From the NCBI RefSeq assembly GCF_021018895.1, contig NC_079368.1, positions 14,635,856-14,699,855 of the forward strand: a stretch of 64,000 nucleotides of DNA, in the 5' to 3' direction. Below, piece after piece: positions 1 through 13,245 of this stretch. The stretch is from Seriola aureovittata (taxonomy: Eukaryota > Chordata > Actinopteri > Carangiformes > Carangidae). A program made the translations under genes and the position numbers. Every line of letters starts with the position of its first letter. The stretch's first letter is position 1. The notes below the pieces were generated by a model that searched no databases, was not told where the DNA came from, and worked only from the letters and a program-made list of their open reading frames with translations.

Positions 1-179
1 ATAGGGAGTCAGCTGTTAGGTCTCCACAACCTTCAAAGGCCACTGGTCCAGATGTCTTTTGATCTTACCCTGAGCTTTCCCTCATATCTTGGTCTACTAC
101 AGCCCATTGATCTCTGTATGATTTAAATGGACAACAATTATTTGATTGAAATGACTAAATGTTAAACCAGAGCGACACT

Positions 180-390
180 CAGTAGAGGGCTCCACCCAGG
201 CCAAGAAAAAAGCCCTATCTACCCTACCCTAACATGCAATGTTAAGGAAAGTGGTGGATGGATCTGCCCCTTTTAACCAGATCTGCACCCACATTTAATG
301 CATTCTTCCTTGGCCCATGCCCCATCCCTCCACCAAATTTTAGTACTTTTTGCCTAATCCTGCAGACAAACAAACAAACAAACAAACAGA
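180..390. repeat. Degenerate interspersed repeat with (CAAA)n end
   Basis: The minus strand reads GGAGGGATGGGGCATGGGCC followed by AAGGAAGAATGCATTAAATG, a phrase I associate with a dispersed repeat found in many fish genomes; it ends in (CAAA)n at 366-388. The 81-aa open frame across it is a by-product. Positions 1-180 show nothing I can assign. Family identification is from memory and tentative. Confidence 0.4.
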
Positions 391-557
391 CACGAGTGAA
401 AACATAACTTCCTTGTCGGAGGTAAATCCTCCCAGTGTGTGAAACTGAAACAAATCGTATGGTTTTTGTGTAACGTAAGAAAACCACAGAATAGTAGACA
501 TTCAGATGTAAGATGTGTATTTACTGTAAATGTAGGTCAGAATATTTCATCTCTTAC

Positions 558-3500
558 CGCCAGAAATGCTGGACTGATGGCGACCCAGCACACCTTCCAG
601 AACAAACCTGGAGCTTTTCCCAACATGGACTGAACGTCGCTGCTAAATCTTTTGATGCCTGAAAGAAGCAAAAGTAACACGAGACAGAGTCACTAACAGT
701 ATTTTTTTTGGTCACATGCAGACAAGATAATCAATTTACGTTACGGATAAAAGACTAAATCAATAATAATCTGTTGTTTACCATAGAACCAAGAAACTGC
801 AATGGCCTCAAGGAAACCCACAGCAATAATGGAGCATCCAACTCCAAATTCCTCCAGCAGCTTCACCACATAGGCACCACCCTGTCAATAACATTTCACA
901 TTGACTAATAACATGATCAATCACTCATTTTCCTCCATTTGAGCAACAGACAGAGTTTTAATTTACTGTAACTGTATCCAGAACTACCTAAAAACCTTTG
1001 GGTAAATGTGCTTGATGATAAGCATTTCAAGTAGTGAGGGGTTGAATTTTGTTCTCTTTGGTTCAGTAATTTAAATTATGGGGGAAAAAAACAAACTTAC
1101 ATTTGTAAGGGTGCTTAGAGAGCCCAAAAAGCAGACAACTACCAAGCACAGAACAAAAAGTTCACGTCTGTGAGAGAAATGATCTGGGTATTCATCCAAC
1201 ACAGCAGTGATGATCGCCTCCAGCCCACCAAACTGAAACACACACACAGTTATTACCACAGGTTGACTTATACTGCATGTGTATCACAGCATATACATAT
1301 TTAAAGCTGCCATCAAATTGATTTGGAGACTTTATGTTCAGTAAAAAGTAGCTCTACATATTTGCATTTTTTAACTAATTGAAGATATGAGAATAAAATT
1401 ATTTTGTAGATGAATAAAAGACTTCTTGTATTGTTGAAGAGCATCACATGTAGTGATAACAAACATTTACAGTAATACTATGAAGCATAATTTGATATGC
1501 AACTTATGAAAACTGACAATTAAAGCACCAAAATTAATGGTATCTAATAAAATAAAATATGTTGTTGCATAGTTTTCCTTTATACATAACGTGAAAGCCA
1601 TCATGTTCACAAAGCATCCAGATTTCAGGGTTCGTACAGTGCTATCCAGCCCCAGCGTGATCATCATCACGAAAAAGATGATTGCAAAAAAGATCGAGCC
1701 CGGCATGTTTGCAATGGCCTCTGGGTACGTGATGAAGAGTAAACTTGGCCCTGGAAACCATGAAGAGATCAGGGTGAGTATTCAATTTTATAATTCAGTT
1801 TTTCCTTTTCATGATTTTATAGATTTCATTCACAGACCTTTATCCCTGGCTACATCCTCAACCTCCACCTGCCTCATCTCTGCCATGTAGCCCAGCACCG
1901 TGAAGATGACGAAACCCGACACAAAGCTGGTCAGACAATTCACCAAACTTGTCACAATGGCGTCACTGTTGAGGAAGAAATTAAACCCTGTTCAGGGACA
2001 TGCAGCACAATATGGCTTGTACTAATAAAATGTTTCATTTCTGACAGAGATACCGTCGTATTCCAGTGTATTGTTTTCTGTGTTGAAAGCCATTCAGCAC
2101 TTGGCTGACCTTCTTTGACCTTTGTTTAATGGGTTCCTTTATACACTCTCTTCAGCTTTGTTATGTTTCTGAGATGTGAAGATAGTCCTGGCTAGCAACC
2201 ACAGACATCCTGCAACAATACTAATGAGAGATGCTCAACTGAAGGATCTATGATGTTTGTTTATTAGAGATATAAAATGATCTCACCAAACATCTATTAG
2301 AGGTGAACAGTCTTGGACTAATTACCAAGTGTCTATCTCCAGGAAGGCTCCACAGAATTAGTCATTATATTAATGGCTTTATAACAATTTGTGAATAAAT
2401 AAACATCTGTGTGAAAGACTCACACACATCTTCAGTATCTCCTGCCAGTGCTGACTCTAAACAACTGTAACTGTGAACTGTTGCTCCCAAAAAACTCAAC
2501 ATTGAGAAATAAAATCGTTTGTCAGGTATGTTGCAGTTGAAATGTTTTACTTTTCTAATGTAAGAAAGAAGAAATCATCATCACCGGCCTCTACTTATGG
2601 AGCTACTACCATTCATTTCCATGACTTTGTGTGTCATAGATCCATGGACAGGAGGAACAGCTCTTACCGATAGCAGTTATTTGTAAAAGGGTTGTAGCTG
2701 GAGAGAGCCAGGAGGACCCCGAACCCCGGCCCCAGAGAGAAGAAAATCTGAGCTGCAGCATCCACCCACACCTAGACAAGACAAAAACATAGAGTCATTA
2801 CACTACCTGGAACTGTACAACTTAGATTGTCATTGATTTGAAACAGCGCAAAAATACAGCATTTAGTACACAGATTAGACCATTTCTGCCTCTCGTTTCT
2901 GTGATTTAACACCAACAAATGATCATTTTCCTTATTTTCCTTCTCAGTGCTCTGAACCATCAGTATAATTCACCAAGCAGAGAGGTGTTGTGTCAGCCGT
3001 ATAGAAATCTAGCTGATGCCCAGCTGTACGCAGGGAGATCTGAAGAGCAGCACGCATTCGGCATTAAAAAGACGAGGACAGCATTGGATATTGGTGAGTG
3101 AGACAGAAAGGGAGGCCTTTGTTAATGGGCAGAAAATCTAAACCAATTATGCATCTTATTATCCTGCTCTGTGGCTTATTTATGCATCTCATTTCATCTC
3201 ATCCATATTCCCTTCCAACCAAAGCACTCACACATGTTTAGCAAACAACCACAGCGAGCTGGAGAGGAAGGAGAGGATGTTTCGCAAATCTAAAAAAAAA
3301 AAAAAAAAAAACCATGGGCAGTTTATGAGGGGAGTAATGGGTAGAAGTGAATGAAGGTTTATATTAAACTACTGACTCTGATCCAAATGTGCTATTTCAT
3401 TACACCGGACCAGCAGGTTTATACTCATCAGGACTCCTAAATGCTGGTGGGACAGTGGAGAGAAACTTATTGCCGTTTTAGTAACAGCCTCTGGTCGTGC

Positions 3501-6092
3501 CCAGATTTCTTCCTTTCGGCAAATCATACACACTGAAATAGATCAACTTATTGGATTTCATTTTGTATCAACCATCAATTTGTACTCTTCTTTCCGTTTT
3601 CCCTTTTCTTCATTCGATCTACATGTTAGAGAACTTTTCACCAACTGAAAAACGATTCTGTTACTACACAGTTGCTTTTAAAAATGAGTATGAAATACGA
3701 TTCTCAAGGGACCAAACATTTGGGTCATGATCATGTTTTTCTTGTTAGAAATAAGCAAATCTGGTCATTTCCTGTCGGACCGACTTTGCACAACTCACAC
3801 TGGTCTCCAGCAGCTTCTCCCACTGCGGTTTTAGGTAAAATACCACACCTCTCCAGGCTCCTGGCAGGGTGGCGCCTCGAATTAGGAGGATGAAAAGCAC
3901 AATGTAGGGTAAGGTGGCGGTGACCCACACTACCTGGTGTGGAAGAAAGAGGTTAATCAGGAAGAGCTCATAGACATGGTTAAAGCAAGAATAATCTTCT
4001 TTATTATTACGGTCGTAAAGCAACTGCAATTTGTTACCTTCCCTGATGTCTTCACTCCCTTCCACAGACTGAAGTATACTATAGTGAAGATGAGAAAAAG
4101 GCAGAGCATCAACTGCCAGCGAACACCCCCGACGTTTCTCAGCCCTGATGACTTGTGGATCTCAAGAACATTCCTCCTGTTGGGATAAAACACATAAATC
4201 ATCAGGTCTTCAGCAGAGAAAACAACATGTGCTGTACAAATTCACCAGCTGGAAATATATGTGTGGAGTATCACTTTAAAGCTATTTACATATGTGGTTT
4301 CTGTTACTCACACTTACATGCACTTACGTGTAAAATTCCTCTGCCGGAGACCTGGAGGAATTCGTCCAGGTGACGTTGTTTGCGTCAAAATAATTAGTGC
4401 AGTCGGGGGTATTCCACACATTTTCACAGTTTGTCCAAGGCAGGATGCTGGTGAAAGAGGAGTAGAAGTAGAAGAGGGCCCAGGCGATGATGGTGTTGTA
4501 GTAGAAGGACACATACAGAGCGATGATACAAATGGCATATCCTATACCTGCAACAGAACAGAGAGAAGTCACCTGTGAAATGTCACTGTAAGGACTCACC
4601 GGCTCGAACATACATTTACACTGATCACATTACTTCTGGACAAGAACGGGACAGAAGTTATAAACATATCACTGTAAAGAGTTGATTTTAAGTCACAGAT
4701 TTGCCAAGGTAACTGGGTTTCTGGATATGGATATCTGCTGTGGAGCAGCGGAGTGCGAGGCCTTACCTTTGAAAATGGGACAGATGTGTTTCCATATAGA
4801 TATGGCACCGGTTCTGTGGAACTGTCCCAGTGCCAGCTCCATGTAAAAGAGCGGCACACCGCCAAAGATGGCCATCAAAATGTAGGGAATAAGGAAAGCA
4901 CCTGCACAGAGATGCATGAGGTTACATAGGGGTTTTTTTCATGAAGGTCATCATGACTTAGTACTGTCACAAATGCAATGACAAACTGAGGACATTCAGA
5001 AACTCAAGAATTAGGACTTAATGGTGCTTGAATCTGAATTTAAATAAGAAAATTGTATGAAAATGATGAAATGAGACTCTCACTGGCCTCATTTTTACAT
5101 TTGTTAATAAAGTTACTGTATAAACTGTGGTTTATATAATATTTCATCTCAAAGAGGGGATTTACAAGAATATAAATCTTTATTTCAACAAACCATGGAC
5201 AAGAACATATCATTGATTCCTGTAAAAAATAAAACAATTACTGTATATTCCTACATGAAGTGATGATTAAATGCCCTTAGTTTCTTTTTAATCTTGCCTT
5301 AATTTATGTGCAGCACTTTGAATTGCTCTGCCTCACAACCCGATTGGCTGCTGCAATCTAACGACCTTCAGTTGCTGATGTAAAAGTACTGAGTAAAGTA
5401 CAACCTATCCCCAACACAATGCATAATGACTTCCAATAATGACCAATCTGTGCAGAATATCTTTTTTTAAGTATAGATATTCAATGTAAATATATATATT
5501 TTCTGCCATAAAATGCCTGTCCTCATATGAATTTGTCAAGGTTTCTACTGAATAAAATCATTGATAAAAAGTGACCAAAGAAAAATAGATAGAGGCTGTG
5601 TCAAAGGAAAAGTGTAAAAACTTTTGAACTTTGAAGGCTACAGATGCGCACTTCAGCACCATGGACAGGTTCTGCTGACAAATGCGTCAGTCTGTTTTTC
5701 TGAATCATTTAAAGCCATTTTGAGCAGAAAATCTGAGATTTAATCGAGTTAAAAACTGTCAAAATAAACTACAATATTTGCAAGGTGGATCCACACATGA
5801 AGTTACACAAATCCTAACTTGTAAAATTGATCTGAAAGGCCAGATTAAAAACTCTAAGACACTTACCTCCACCGTTTTGATAACATATGTACGGAAACCT
5901 CCAAACATTTCCCAAGTCCACCGCAAACCCAATGACAGACAAGAGAAAATCCATCTTTTTGCTCCATTTGTCCCTGGAGTCCGTCTGTGTGATGACCGGC
6001 ACGGGGACAGCGTTGTTGGAGCTGTAGCCGGGGTTCGGGGAGCCTTGGTGGGTCAGACTGCCGGCCATGACCGCTGAGTCCTGTCGGGGCAT
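558..6092 (-). CDS. slc6a4b: Serotonin transporter (SLC6A4 family, probably slc6a4b), partial at 3' end
   Basis: Na+/Cl- dependent plasma-membrane transporter that clears serotonin from the extracellular space. Eleven exons read on the minus strand (5' to 3'): 6092-5867, 4901-4767, 4547-4328, 4176-4038, 3933-3799, 2771-2668, 1965-1838, 1750-1638, 1232-1101, 881-782, 658-558. All have GT-AG borders and matching phases (511 codons from the Met at 6092). Seen: TM1 [15 protein letters not shown] with the amine-binding Asp; a large second extracellular loop with two N-glycosylation sequons (NVT, NSS); [34 protein letters not shown]. The loop and TM sequences fit SERT better than the noradrenaline or dopamine transporters. 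The exon(s) for the end of TM11, TM12 and the C-tail must lie left of position 1; I did not find them in 1-557. Paralogue b is inferred from the 12q24-like neighbourhood and is less sure than the family. Confidence 0.93.
5652..5672 (+). promoter_or_regulatory. RE1/NRSE-like REST binding site in a serotonin transporter intron
   Basis: The 21-mer TTCAGCACCATGGACAGGTTC matches the classical RE1 consensus (TTCAGCACCACGGACAGCGCC) at 17 of 21 positions and at 16 of the first 17. It lies about 200 bp inside the intron following the exon that encodes TM1. REST/NRSF silences neuronal genes outside neurons, so a site here is functionally sensible. Motif match only; occupancy is not shown. Confidence 0.6.
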
Positions 6093-6779
6093 CGGACTGT
6101 GAAAAGTCAGTCAGAGGACCAGCTCCACGGAGAGGAGGCTGCTTCTCCTATAACGATGACAGGGCCGAGTGGGAGGAGTTGGTGGAGCTGCAGCAGACAC
6201 TTGGGGACACCACCTGTTAGTGGAGACACACTTAGAGAGGTTGTTTGGTTTTTACTAACTGCAGCTTCTAACACTTTCAACTAAAGAGTTCAATTTGAAG
6301 CAATATCGATTGTGTTATTACTGATCAATACTATGGATCTCTTTGTAACACCTTTGTAGTTTTTGCAGCATGAACTAATTGAATTTTTCACTTGAAGACC
6401 AGCGAGTTAAGCAGCAGCTGGGACTCACTTCATCCGTTAAAATATAAGCAGCAGGTTGCTGTTAGTGTCTGTAAGGATTTATCTCTGCTGTAATAATAAC
6501 GTGAGATGCAGACCACATGCTTTATTTTTGCTGTAATCAGCTTTATTGCTAGAAGTCACATTTACATGATCACAGTATGCGGCCTACCCAGATCACCCAT
6601 TTTGACTTTCCATGATTCAGAGGTATTAAGTAAAGCACAGCTTTGAAGTATTTACTTTACTTGAGAATTGCCATTATATGCTGCTTTACAATGTGCCCTG
6701 TTATATCATAAAGGGACATGTTGTGTTTTTTTCACAGATATAGTGACTAGTTAGTTTTCAGATCAAGGAAAAGCCGATA

Positions 6780-7060
6780 GTTTTATATTAAACCAGTGGA
6801 TTCCAACCTTTTTGGCTTTTAAAACCAAAACTAGTATCTAGTGGGGCCCTTGAATTGTTAGCAGTAAATTTAAATAACAAAGAAGGGAAAATGCTTCAAT
6901 ATTTCAAAAAAGCAAAGATTAGCGAATGTCCAAAAATAAATACAGATTTGTTTGGCAGAACTTTTTTTTTCTACCCCATTAATCATTTCATGACCCTTCA
7001 GATTTACGTTGTGACACTCCAGCGGGGCCTCCACCTCTGGGTTGGGAACCACCGGCCTAA
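6780..7060. repeat. Fish interspersed repeat fragment
   Basis: The segment begins with AACCAGTGGATTCCAACCTT and ends with GGTTGGGAACCACCGG, the two recognisable ends of a common vertebrate dispersed repeat pattern (ACCAGTGGTTCCCAACC). It sits between the two proposed 5' exons of the serotonin transporter. No coding signal. Confidence 0.5.
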
Positions 7061-7919
7061 ACTAGCTAATTGTGTAAATATATTTAAAACTAACTCCACC
7101 TGATATATGATATGATATGATATAATATATAATGTATCAGATCTTATATATGATGTAATGTGTGATAATATATCAATTATAGGGGCAGTACTTCTGTACT
7201 TTTACTTCTGTAGGATTGAATGCAAGGCTTGGATTATTTTTGCTTTGTTGTATTTAGTTCCAGAGGATTTAAACACTTCCTTACACTGACAGAATTTAAT
7301 AAGAGGCCACGAATATGTAATTTTTAAACAAGGTTTCTGGCCTCCGTCAGTAGGAAATCATATTCTGAGATCTTTAAGGATCAGTTTGAGTTCTTACACC
7401 ACTCTAACACCGCCTCTAATCATAAAATTATGAGCTCATGAAAAATGTAATCTAATTCTGTTTAAGCAACAGGTTGCCCAACAAGATAAATACTGCTGTC
7501 ACAGTTATGGCTATCAAGATTTATGTCTGCTGTTCATCATCCTTCATTAACAATTACATGACATGTGGAGCTCATTATTCACACATTCACAGCATGTGCT
7601 AAATTATTGATTTATGGTCCATCAGAACATAATATAAGGCTTTGAATATATGAGCACCACACAATGGCTTACCTGCAAAAGCCTGTAACTTACTCAAAAT
7701 CTTTAGTTTATCTCTCAAAAGTAAATATCAATGTCAATGTCAATGTCAGTGCCATCACAATGACAAGTTCTTGTGTCATTGTTTACAAACACAATAGTCA
7801 AAATGCACAGCCATGTTGTCAATATAACAGTAAAATATATAAATCAGTGTAACACTCAGTAAGCATTTTCTGATGTAAACTATGAGTAAGGTTTTGATGA
7901 AAATGAAAATGCACAAGGT

Positions 7920-7940
7920 TACACACACACATATATTTAA

Positions 7941-7971
<31 letters not shown>

Positions 7972-7990
7972 TGTGTATCTCTGTGTGTAT
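7920..7990. repeat. (CA)n/(TG)n microsatellite
   Basis: An (AC)n run, a short ATATATTTAA spacer and a (GT)n run form a CA-to-TG inverted dinucleotide tract just downstream of the candidate serotonin transporter first exon. Open frames here only reflect the repeat. Confidence 0.9.
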
Positions 7991-8093
7991 ATCTGTATTA
8001 AAGTATCTTTACTGTACACTGTAAAATGCGAGATGACTACTGTAATATAAAGCATTACAGTATGTACACAGTTTTACCGTATGGTGTACTTAC

Positions 8094-8230
8094 CTCTTGT
8101 GTTTACAAAACATCTGAATGATTGATGACGTGGCTGCTCTCCCAACATTGAGGTGCACCCTTCGACCAGCCTCGGTCATTGTAACATCCTCGGCCTCATC
8201 CCCCTCTTCCTCTGTTTTGACTCCCACCAT
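8094..8230 (-). CDS. slc6a4b: Candidate first coding exon of the serotonin transporter
   Basis: On the minus strand an ATG at 8230 in a good start context (CTCCATGG) opens 45 codons plus 2 nt and ends at a consensus donor, AG|GTAAGTAC (exon bottom 8094). The downstream SERT exon has a good acceptor (TTTTCACAG) at 6097-6105, four bases before the Met at 6092. Joining them gives AG|T CCG ATG, exactly in frame. The added peptide is acidic then basic (begins MVGVKTEEEGDEAED). With it, about 92 residues precede the conserved KKMDF start of TM1, close to the N-tail length of known SERTs; without it the tail is unusually short. The peptide is not one I recognise, so this could instead be a chance open stretch in a 5' UTR exon. 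Confidence 0.6.
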
Positions 8231-9548
8231 GGAGCCTTGCTCGAGGCTACTTTACTTGAGGGTTCATGAGATGCACCTGTGAGCTGAAACTGAAAACTGG
8301 TTGATCATCATTGGTTGGTGTAACATTCCTCTTCATTAGTGAAAGTCAAGATTCACCTGAGAGCAATTCATCAATTCGGGACACATTTATAAAAAGGTCT
8401 AACAGAAATGTGTTGAAAATATGCTTGACAGACTATGATAACTGGTTCAACCGCTCATGCAATGAACTCATACCTAGATGTTTTAGGGGGGGGGGGGGAT
8501 TTAACAGAGAACCAGTATAATACATTTTGGTCAACGTGACAAAAGCAATTGATAATGTAAGAAACAGCAGACAGTTGCTGCGCCAAAGCATTTTTCAATT
8601 AGTTCAAAAGAATGAGAAATTGCTTTTATGATGTGAACAAGTGACAAGAAGATCTGATGAACAAATAGTTTTGATAAATTCAAATTCTGATCTGGGAAAT
8701 GTACCAATGTGAGAAAAACTGTAAGAGATTTCTTACCCTCGATATTCTGAGATATCTAACAATCAATCTGAGCTCTGATACCAATCCAATAATATAAACA
8801 CAGAGATTACAGATGAGAAAGCATTGTGTGTCTTAAGTGCTTCACAGTAAATTATAAAAGTAAGTTATAAAATTTTGTCACGATATAAAAGTAATAAAAA
8901 TACAATAAATAAAGCAATGTAAGGGCAATGAACAAGTGGGGCAAAAGTCAAAATGGTATGAAAAAAAAAAAAGGTCGAGACCCTGTTCAATCAATGAGTA
9001 GACAGTCCATTTGAACGTCCAGAGGTTTGATACAGAAAGTTATAAATAGCACCTTGAGTCATCTTGACTTCCTGATCCTATGTTAATATAGTTTGGTGAA
9101 GACAGCAGAACAGAATCACAGCAGCTTAACTGCACTCATTGGGAAAACCTAATAAAAAGACTTTGTAATCAAATCCACCGCTTTTAGCATGGAGCAGGTT
9201 GAGAAGGCTGCTAACTGGATATTCAGAGAGCAGCAGTCACGCAGGTCTGCGAGTGGAGAGAGTGCATCAAATGAAGTTACTTTGGGAAATGGATATGACA
9301 CAGAGATAGGACAAGAGACGTCCAGCGCCATCATAAAATTGTCACTTAAAAGCCAGAGTGGCTGCCAAACTGTCTGGCGTGGTGTCACGTGACTTGTTGT
9401 CAAGCTGAAGCTGGGAAATGGTGAAATGTAGATGGTTTGTTTGATCATTGTTACTCATGGAGGTCTTACACTGTCATTCATCCACGCGGGTACTTCAGTA
9501 ATTTTCTGTTATTGTTTGCTTCATACAATGCATATTATTTTGCATGGA

Positions 9549-9661
<113 letters not shown>

Positions 9662-9664
9662 CTT

Positions 9665-10760
9665 CGACCCGCAGACATCGACTGGAGCCTCCTTCAGCTC
9701 TTGCTTGTTGCGGGTCCACTCTGACTTTAATCTTAAAATCAGGTGACTGACTGGGCCAATCGAGGATCCTCCTCCTCTTCAGCCTGAAGAGCTCTTTGGT
9801 TTCTTTGGCCATATGTTAAAGATCACTGTTCTGCTGAATGATGAAATGCCGTCCAATGATCTGACAGAATGCTCCTCGTACACCTCTGCATTCATCCTGC
9901 TGCTTCCATCCGCAGTGAAATCATCAATACATGCCAGTGTTTCAGCTCCACTGGCAGCCATACATGCGGAAGTCATGACAGAACCACCATGTTTGACAGA
10001 TGAGGTGGAGGCTTTGAGTCATGAGCTGTTCCTTTTCTTCTCCACAGTTTCCTCTCCAGCTCCACTGGTTTTTGTGAACTGCAGCCTGGCCTCTCTGTTT
10101 TTGAAGCTTACCAGGGATTTGTATCTTATGGTGAATCCTCAGAGATTGTGGTCGTGAAGTTTTCTCTTGATCGTTGACAAGGAAACATGTCCGCCATCAT
10201 TCTGGAGAGCTGTGCAGTCATAAAGAAGTTCTTCTTCACCATGCAAATGATTTTTTACTCATCAAGACGTGTGCTCCTCAGTGCTCGTCTGACATTTTCT
10301 AGTTTTCCAGTAAACACCTGCTTTTTTTTTTAAGAAAGTACCCAATTGCTGATTGATTGATTGATTTTTTTATTTTTAAGCCTCATTATTATTGTCTTCA
10401 CTTGCATGGTCACCTCTAAACAACCACACCTCAAGCTAAATGACATCTCTCAACTCTCAGTCAGCTCTGAGTCATGTGTGAGCTTTAGTTGTGCAGGAAC
10501 TAACACTGAAACAACACGAAGCTGCCCAAGAAACATTTAGTGGCCAGTTGTCCAATAACTTTTGCAATTTGGGCATGATGTGTTAAAATGGCTATGTCTC
10601 ACTCACATTTCATATATTGATGTAAACCTACTCAAAGCTGAGACTTGGCACTTTCATGTAGTATCCATTATTAGATTTCAAAATGAGTGTGCTGAAACTA
10701 AGTCTGAAGAACAAAGAATGTGCTTCTGTCCAAATACTTGCAGTCTGGACTCTAGATACT
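9665..10760 (-). mobile_element. Decayed Tc1/mariner-type transposon remnant
   Basis: Minus-strand translation gives fragments of a Tc1-like DDE transposase in the expected order but with frame breaks and stops: an ACMAASG block, then IDDFTADGSSRMNAEVY, then RRILDWPSQSPD (compare the WPSQSPDLNPIE signature of the family, which carries the second catalytic Asp). Plus-strand phrases such as GGCCAGTTGTCCAATAACTT near 10540 look like the ends of such elements. The region is too mutated to encode an active enzyme. The ends are approximate because I could not align the terminal inverted repeats. Confidence 0.8.
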
Positions 10761-12742
10761 CTTTCTTTCATATTTCTGATTCCTTCAGATTCAACATGCC
10801 TTCTCATTGCTGGAGCTGATGAGGAGTAAACAATCGGCCGGGGGAAAGAGGCTGTGATTGCTCAGCTGAGGTGCGGCGGGGTCCCCGAAGGGCCAACAGC
10901 ATAACAACATAACAACAAACCATATAGCACTGGCCTTCTCTAACATACAATCCTGTCAATCTGCATTGGCACACATGGGCAGAAGAACATCAGACTGACA
11001 GGAGCCTCTATCACATGCCCTGGTGCCTGTTAGAGCACGTCGACTCTAATCACACATGGACATGTGCATGTTGGCCCTGCCCACAGCCTCTGCTGGCAGG
11101 CAAACAGACATGGATATTACACTGCATTGTTATTTCTTACATGGTGGCTGGTTTCATTTGAAATACCTTTGAAAATGTAGATAGATTTAAGTCGATTGTG
11201 TCTTCTTCCCAGTATAAAAAAGGACATGTATTTAGCTATGATATAATACATAATCACTGATGCACCACTGTGTGATTCTCATGAATGATCAGGGAGTGAC
11301 TTTCCTGATTTGGGATATTTCACTCCCCTGCTGACATCACTTCTCACAGTCATGTTTTTCTGCTGAATATTGATTTGTCTCATGGCTGTAAGTAAATGTT
11401 GTTGCTTGTGAGCACTGAACAGACAAACACACACACACAGACACACAAATTATATTGGTTTGCTTTTAAGCAAAGGCGAACTGGTGAGGAGCTCTGGTGT
11501 GCTGCTTACTCAGGCAGAAGTCCTGATATGGCATTTAACAAGGCATGCTATTACCTCGTATTATCTAAAGCCACTGCAAGGTGTGAGTCATGCCAGTGAG
11601 GGAATCCTTGGTTGAAGAGGATGTTTGTGTGGAAAATAGAGTAAAAAAAGGGACCAATGAAGCCATTGCAGGAAGAGGACTCATAAATAAACTGCTGCTT
11701 CATTTTTTGATATCACATTAAGAAATGATGACATCTCCAAATCCAAACTGAACCCCTGAATAGTGTATTAAGTGTTGTGTGGTCTGGTATTATCCTGTAA
11801 AATTATAAGCTTACAGGTCTCAACGCGTGATTAGGACAGGCTTTAGGACTCATATGTTGACATGTTCTTCCACAGAGGGAGCCCAAGGATTGCTCTGGTA
11901 CTGAAAGTATGGAGGGAGGTTTCACAGGGCCCTGCTCGTCTCAGTCTGTCATCTTGTGTTATCACTCCATCCTTTAACCACCTGATCTACCTGACAGCTC
12001 AGTCCTCCAGGCAGAACTGGACTTGCGGCCCCAAGACTCTGGTGTACTGAAGCCAACCAACTATTCTGACTCAGATGGTGTTTTTCCTGAACATGATTGC
12101 ACTCATATGCTTCACGTAAGTATGCAAACTTTTGCCATATTTCAATAAAAGCTGAAAAATTATAATCCTTATGGACTTACTGTTTTTTTGGGGGAGTGTC
12201 TGGGGCATCAAAAATGACACAGTCGCCATCTTCAGGACGGTATGAGTTACACCTATTTGTAACTTATTGATGTGCATTAGAGGAATTATTAGAATCATGC
12301 AGGTCATAAAAAAGATTATAAACATCATTCTGTAACAAAAGTACTGAACTCAAGCTGCCAGATGGCTGTAGTGTTAGCATCCATGTTTACTATATCGTAA
12401 TTTGTGGAAGTATAATAACTTATATTTACAGTTTTTTGTTTGTTTGTTTGTTTGTTTGTTTTTTGTTAACCCAACATTTGTCCTGATATGTCTCATGTTT
12501 TGAACTCCAGATGTTTTTTGTTTCTTTCCTGAAGCAGGTGCTCTGAAAACAGACTGACAGGTCCTGTATGGTTTGAAATACAGCAGAGTTCTTCCAAGTT
12601 CTTCTGGGTCAGAATATATGCTGAACCACATTTTAATTAGCCTAAAAAAAGAAAAAAAAGAAGAAGAAATCAGTGTGATTTGCAGATACAGGATCCGGTG
12701 AGCCATAAGAATGATCTCCCTAACAGTCTTTCTATATCTTGA

Positions 12743-12755
12743 CCACCAGATGGCA
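12743..12755 (+). promoter_or_regulatory. CTCF-core-like site between slc6a4b and sgsm1
   Basis: CCACCAGATGGCA fits the CTCF core CCASYAGRKGGC at all twelve positions. It lies in the intergenic region about 500 bp before the sgsm1 start codon, a plausible place for a domain boundary between two divergently expressed genes. Motif only. Confidence 0.4.
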
Positions 12756-13049
12756 TGAAGACAAAACATTTCTATGTCAGAGAAATTTACAAGGTAAACT
12801 CAGACCTCGATTTATCATATGCCCCTGTTTGTTTCAGCTCAGGGTTTTTATTTTTTGTATGTATTTGCAGTGAATGGCTGGAGATAACAGCATTGCTCTA
12901 GAGGTCAAGTTATTATTGTCTACTTCTCAGTAAAATCTATCCTGAAGTCTCATCTGAGTTATTTACAGCATATTTGTGAGGCAATGTTCTTGTTGTAGGA
13001 GGCTATAATTAATGGTCAATATACTTAGATTTTAGTGCTTGGAAGCCCC

Positions 13050-13073
13050 CTCCCCCCCAACACACACACACAC

Positions 13074-13118
<45 letters not shown>
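13050..13118. repeat. (CA)n microsatellite in the sgsm1 5' region
   Basis: A run of CA, interrupted once, about 130 bp upstream of the sgsm1 start codon, so it may lie in the promoter or 5' UTR. The poly-CV and poly-HT open frames over it are artefacts. Confidence 0.9.
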
Positions 13119-13119
<1 letters not shown>

Positions 13120-13245
13120 GACAGCTGTGCATGTGTCTTTAAGAGGCGTGTGTTTAAGGGAGGTGGAGTCGTGAGGCACTTCGCAGTGTTCAAGCGGCAC
13201 ACAGCTGATGGGAGGGGTGCTGCTTGCAGACAGGAGACAGGATCT

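Larger units (their letters stand above)
10800..13245. other. Intergenic sequence upstream of sgsm1
   Basis: No exon that I can support. It holds a (TTTG)n run near 12437-12458, a CTCF-like motif at 12743, and a CA tract directly before the sgsm1 start exon. Short open frames have no family resemblance and no consistent splice sites. Confidence 0.6.

Noticed and set aside
5778..6077. 99-aa plus-strand frame over the serotonin transporter exon
   Set aside because: Antisense shadow of the TM1 exon, which has clear family identity on the minus strand.
9813..10157. 114-aa plus-strand frame as a gene
   Set aside because: Runs antisense to recognisable Tc1-type transposase fragments.
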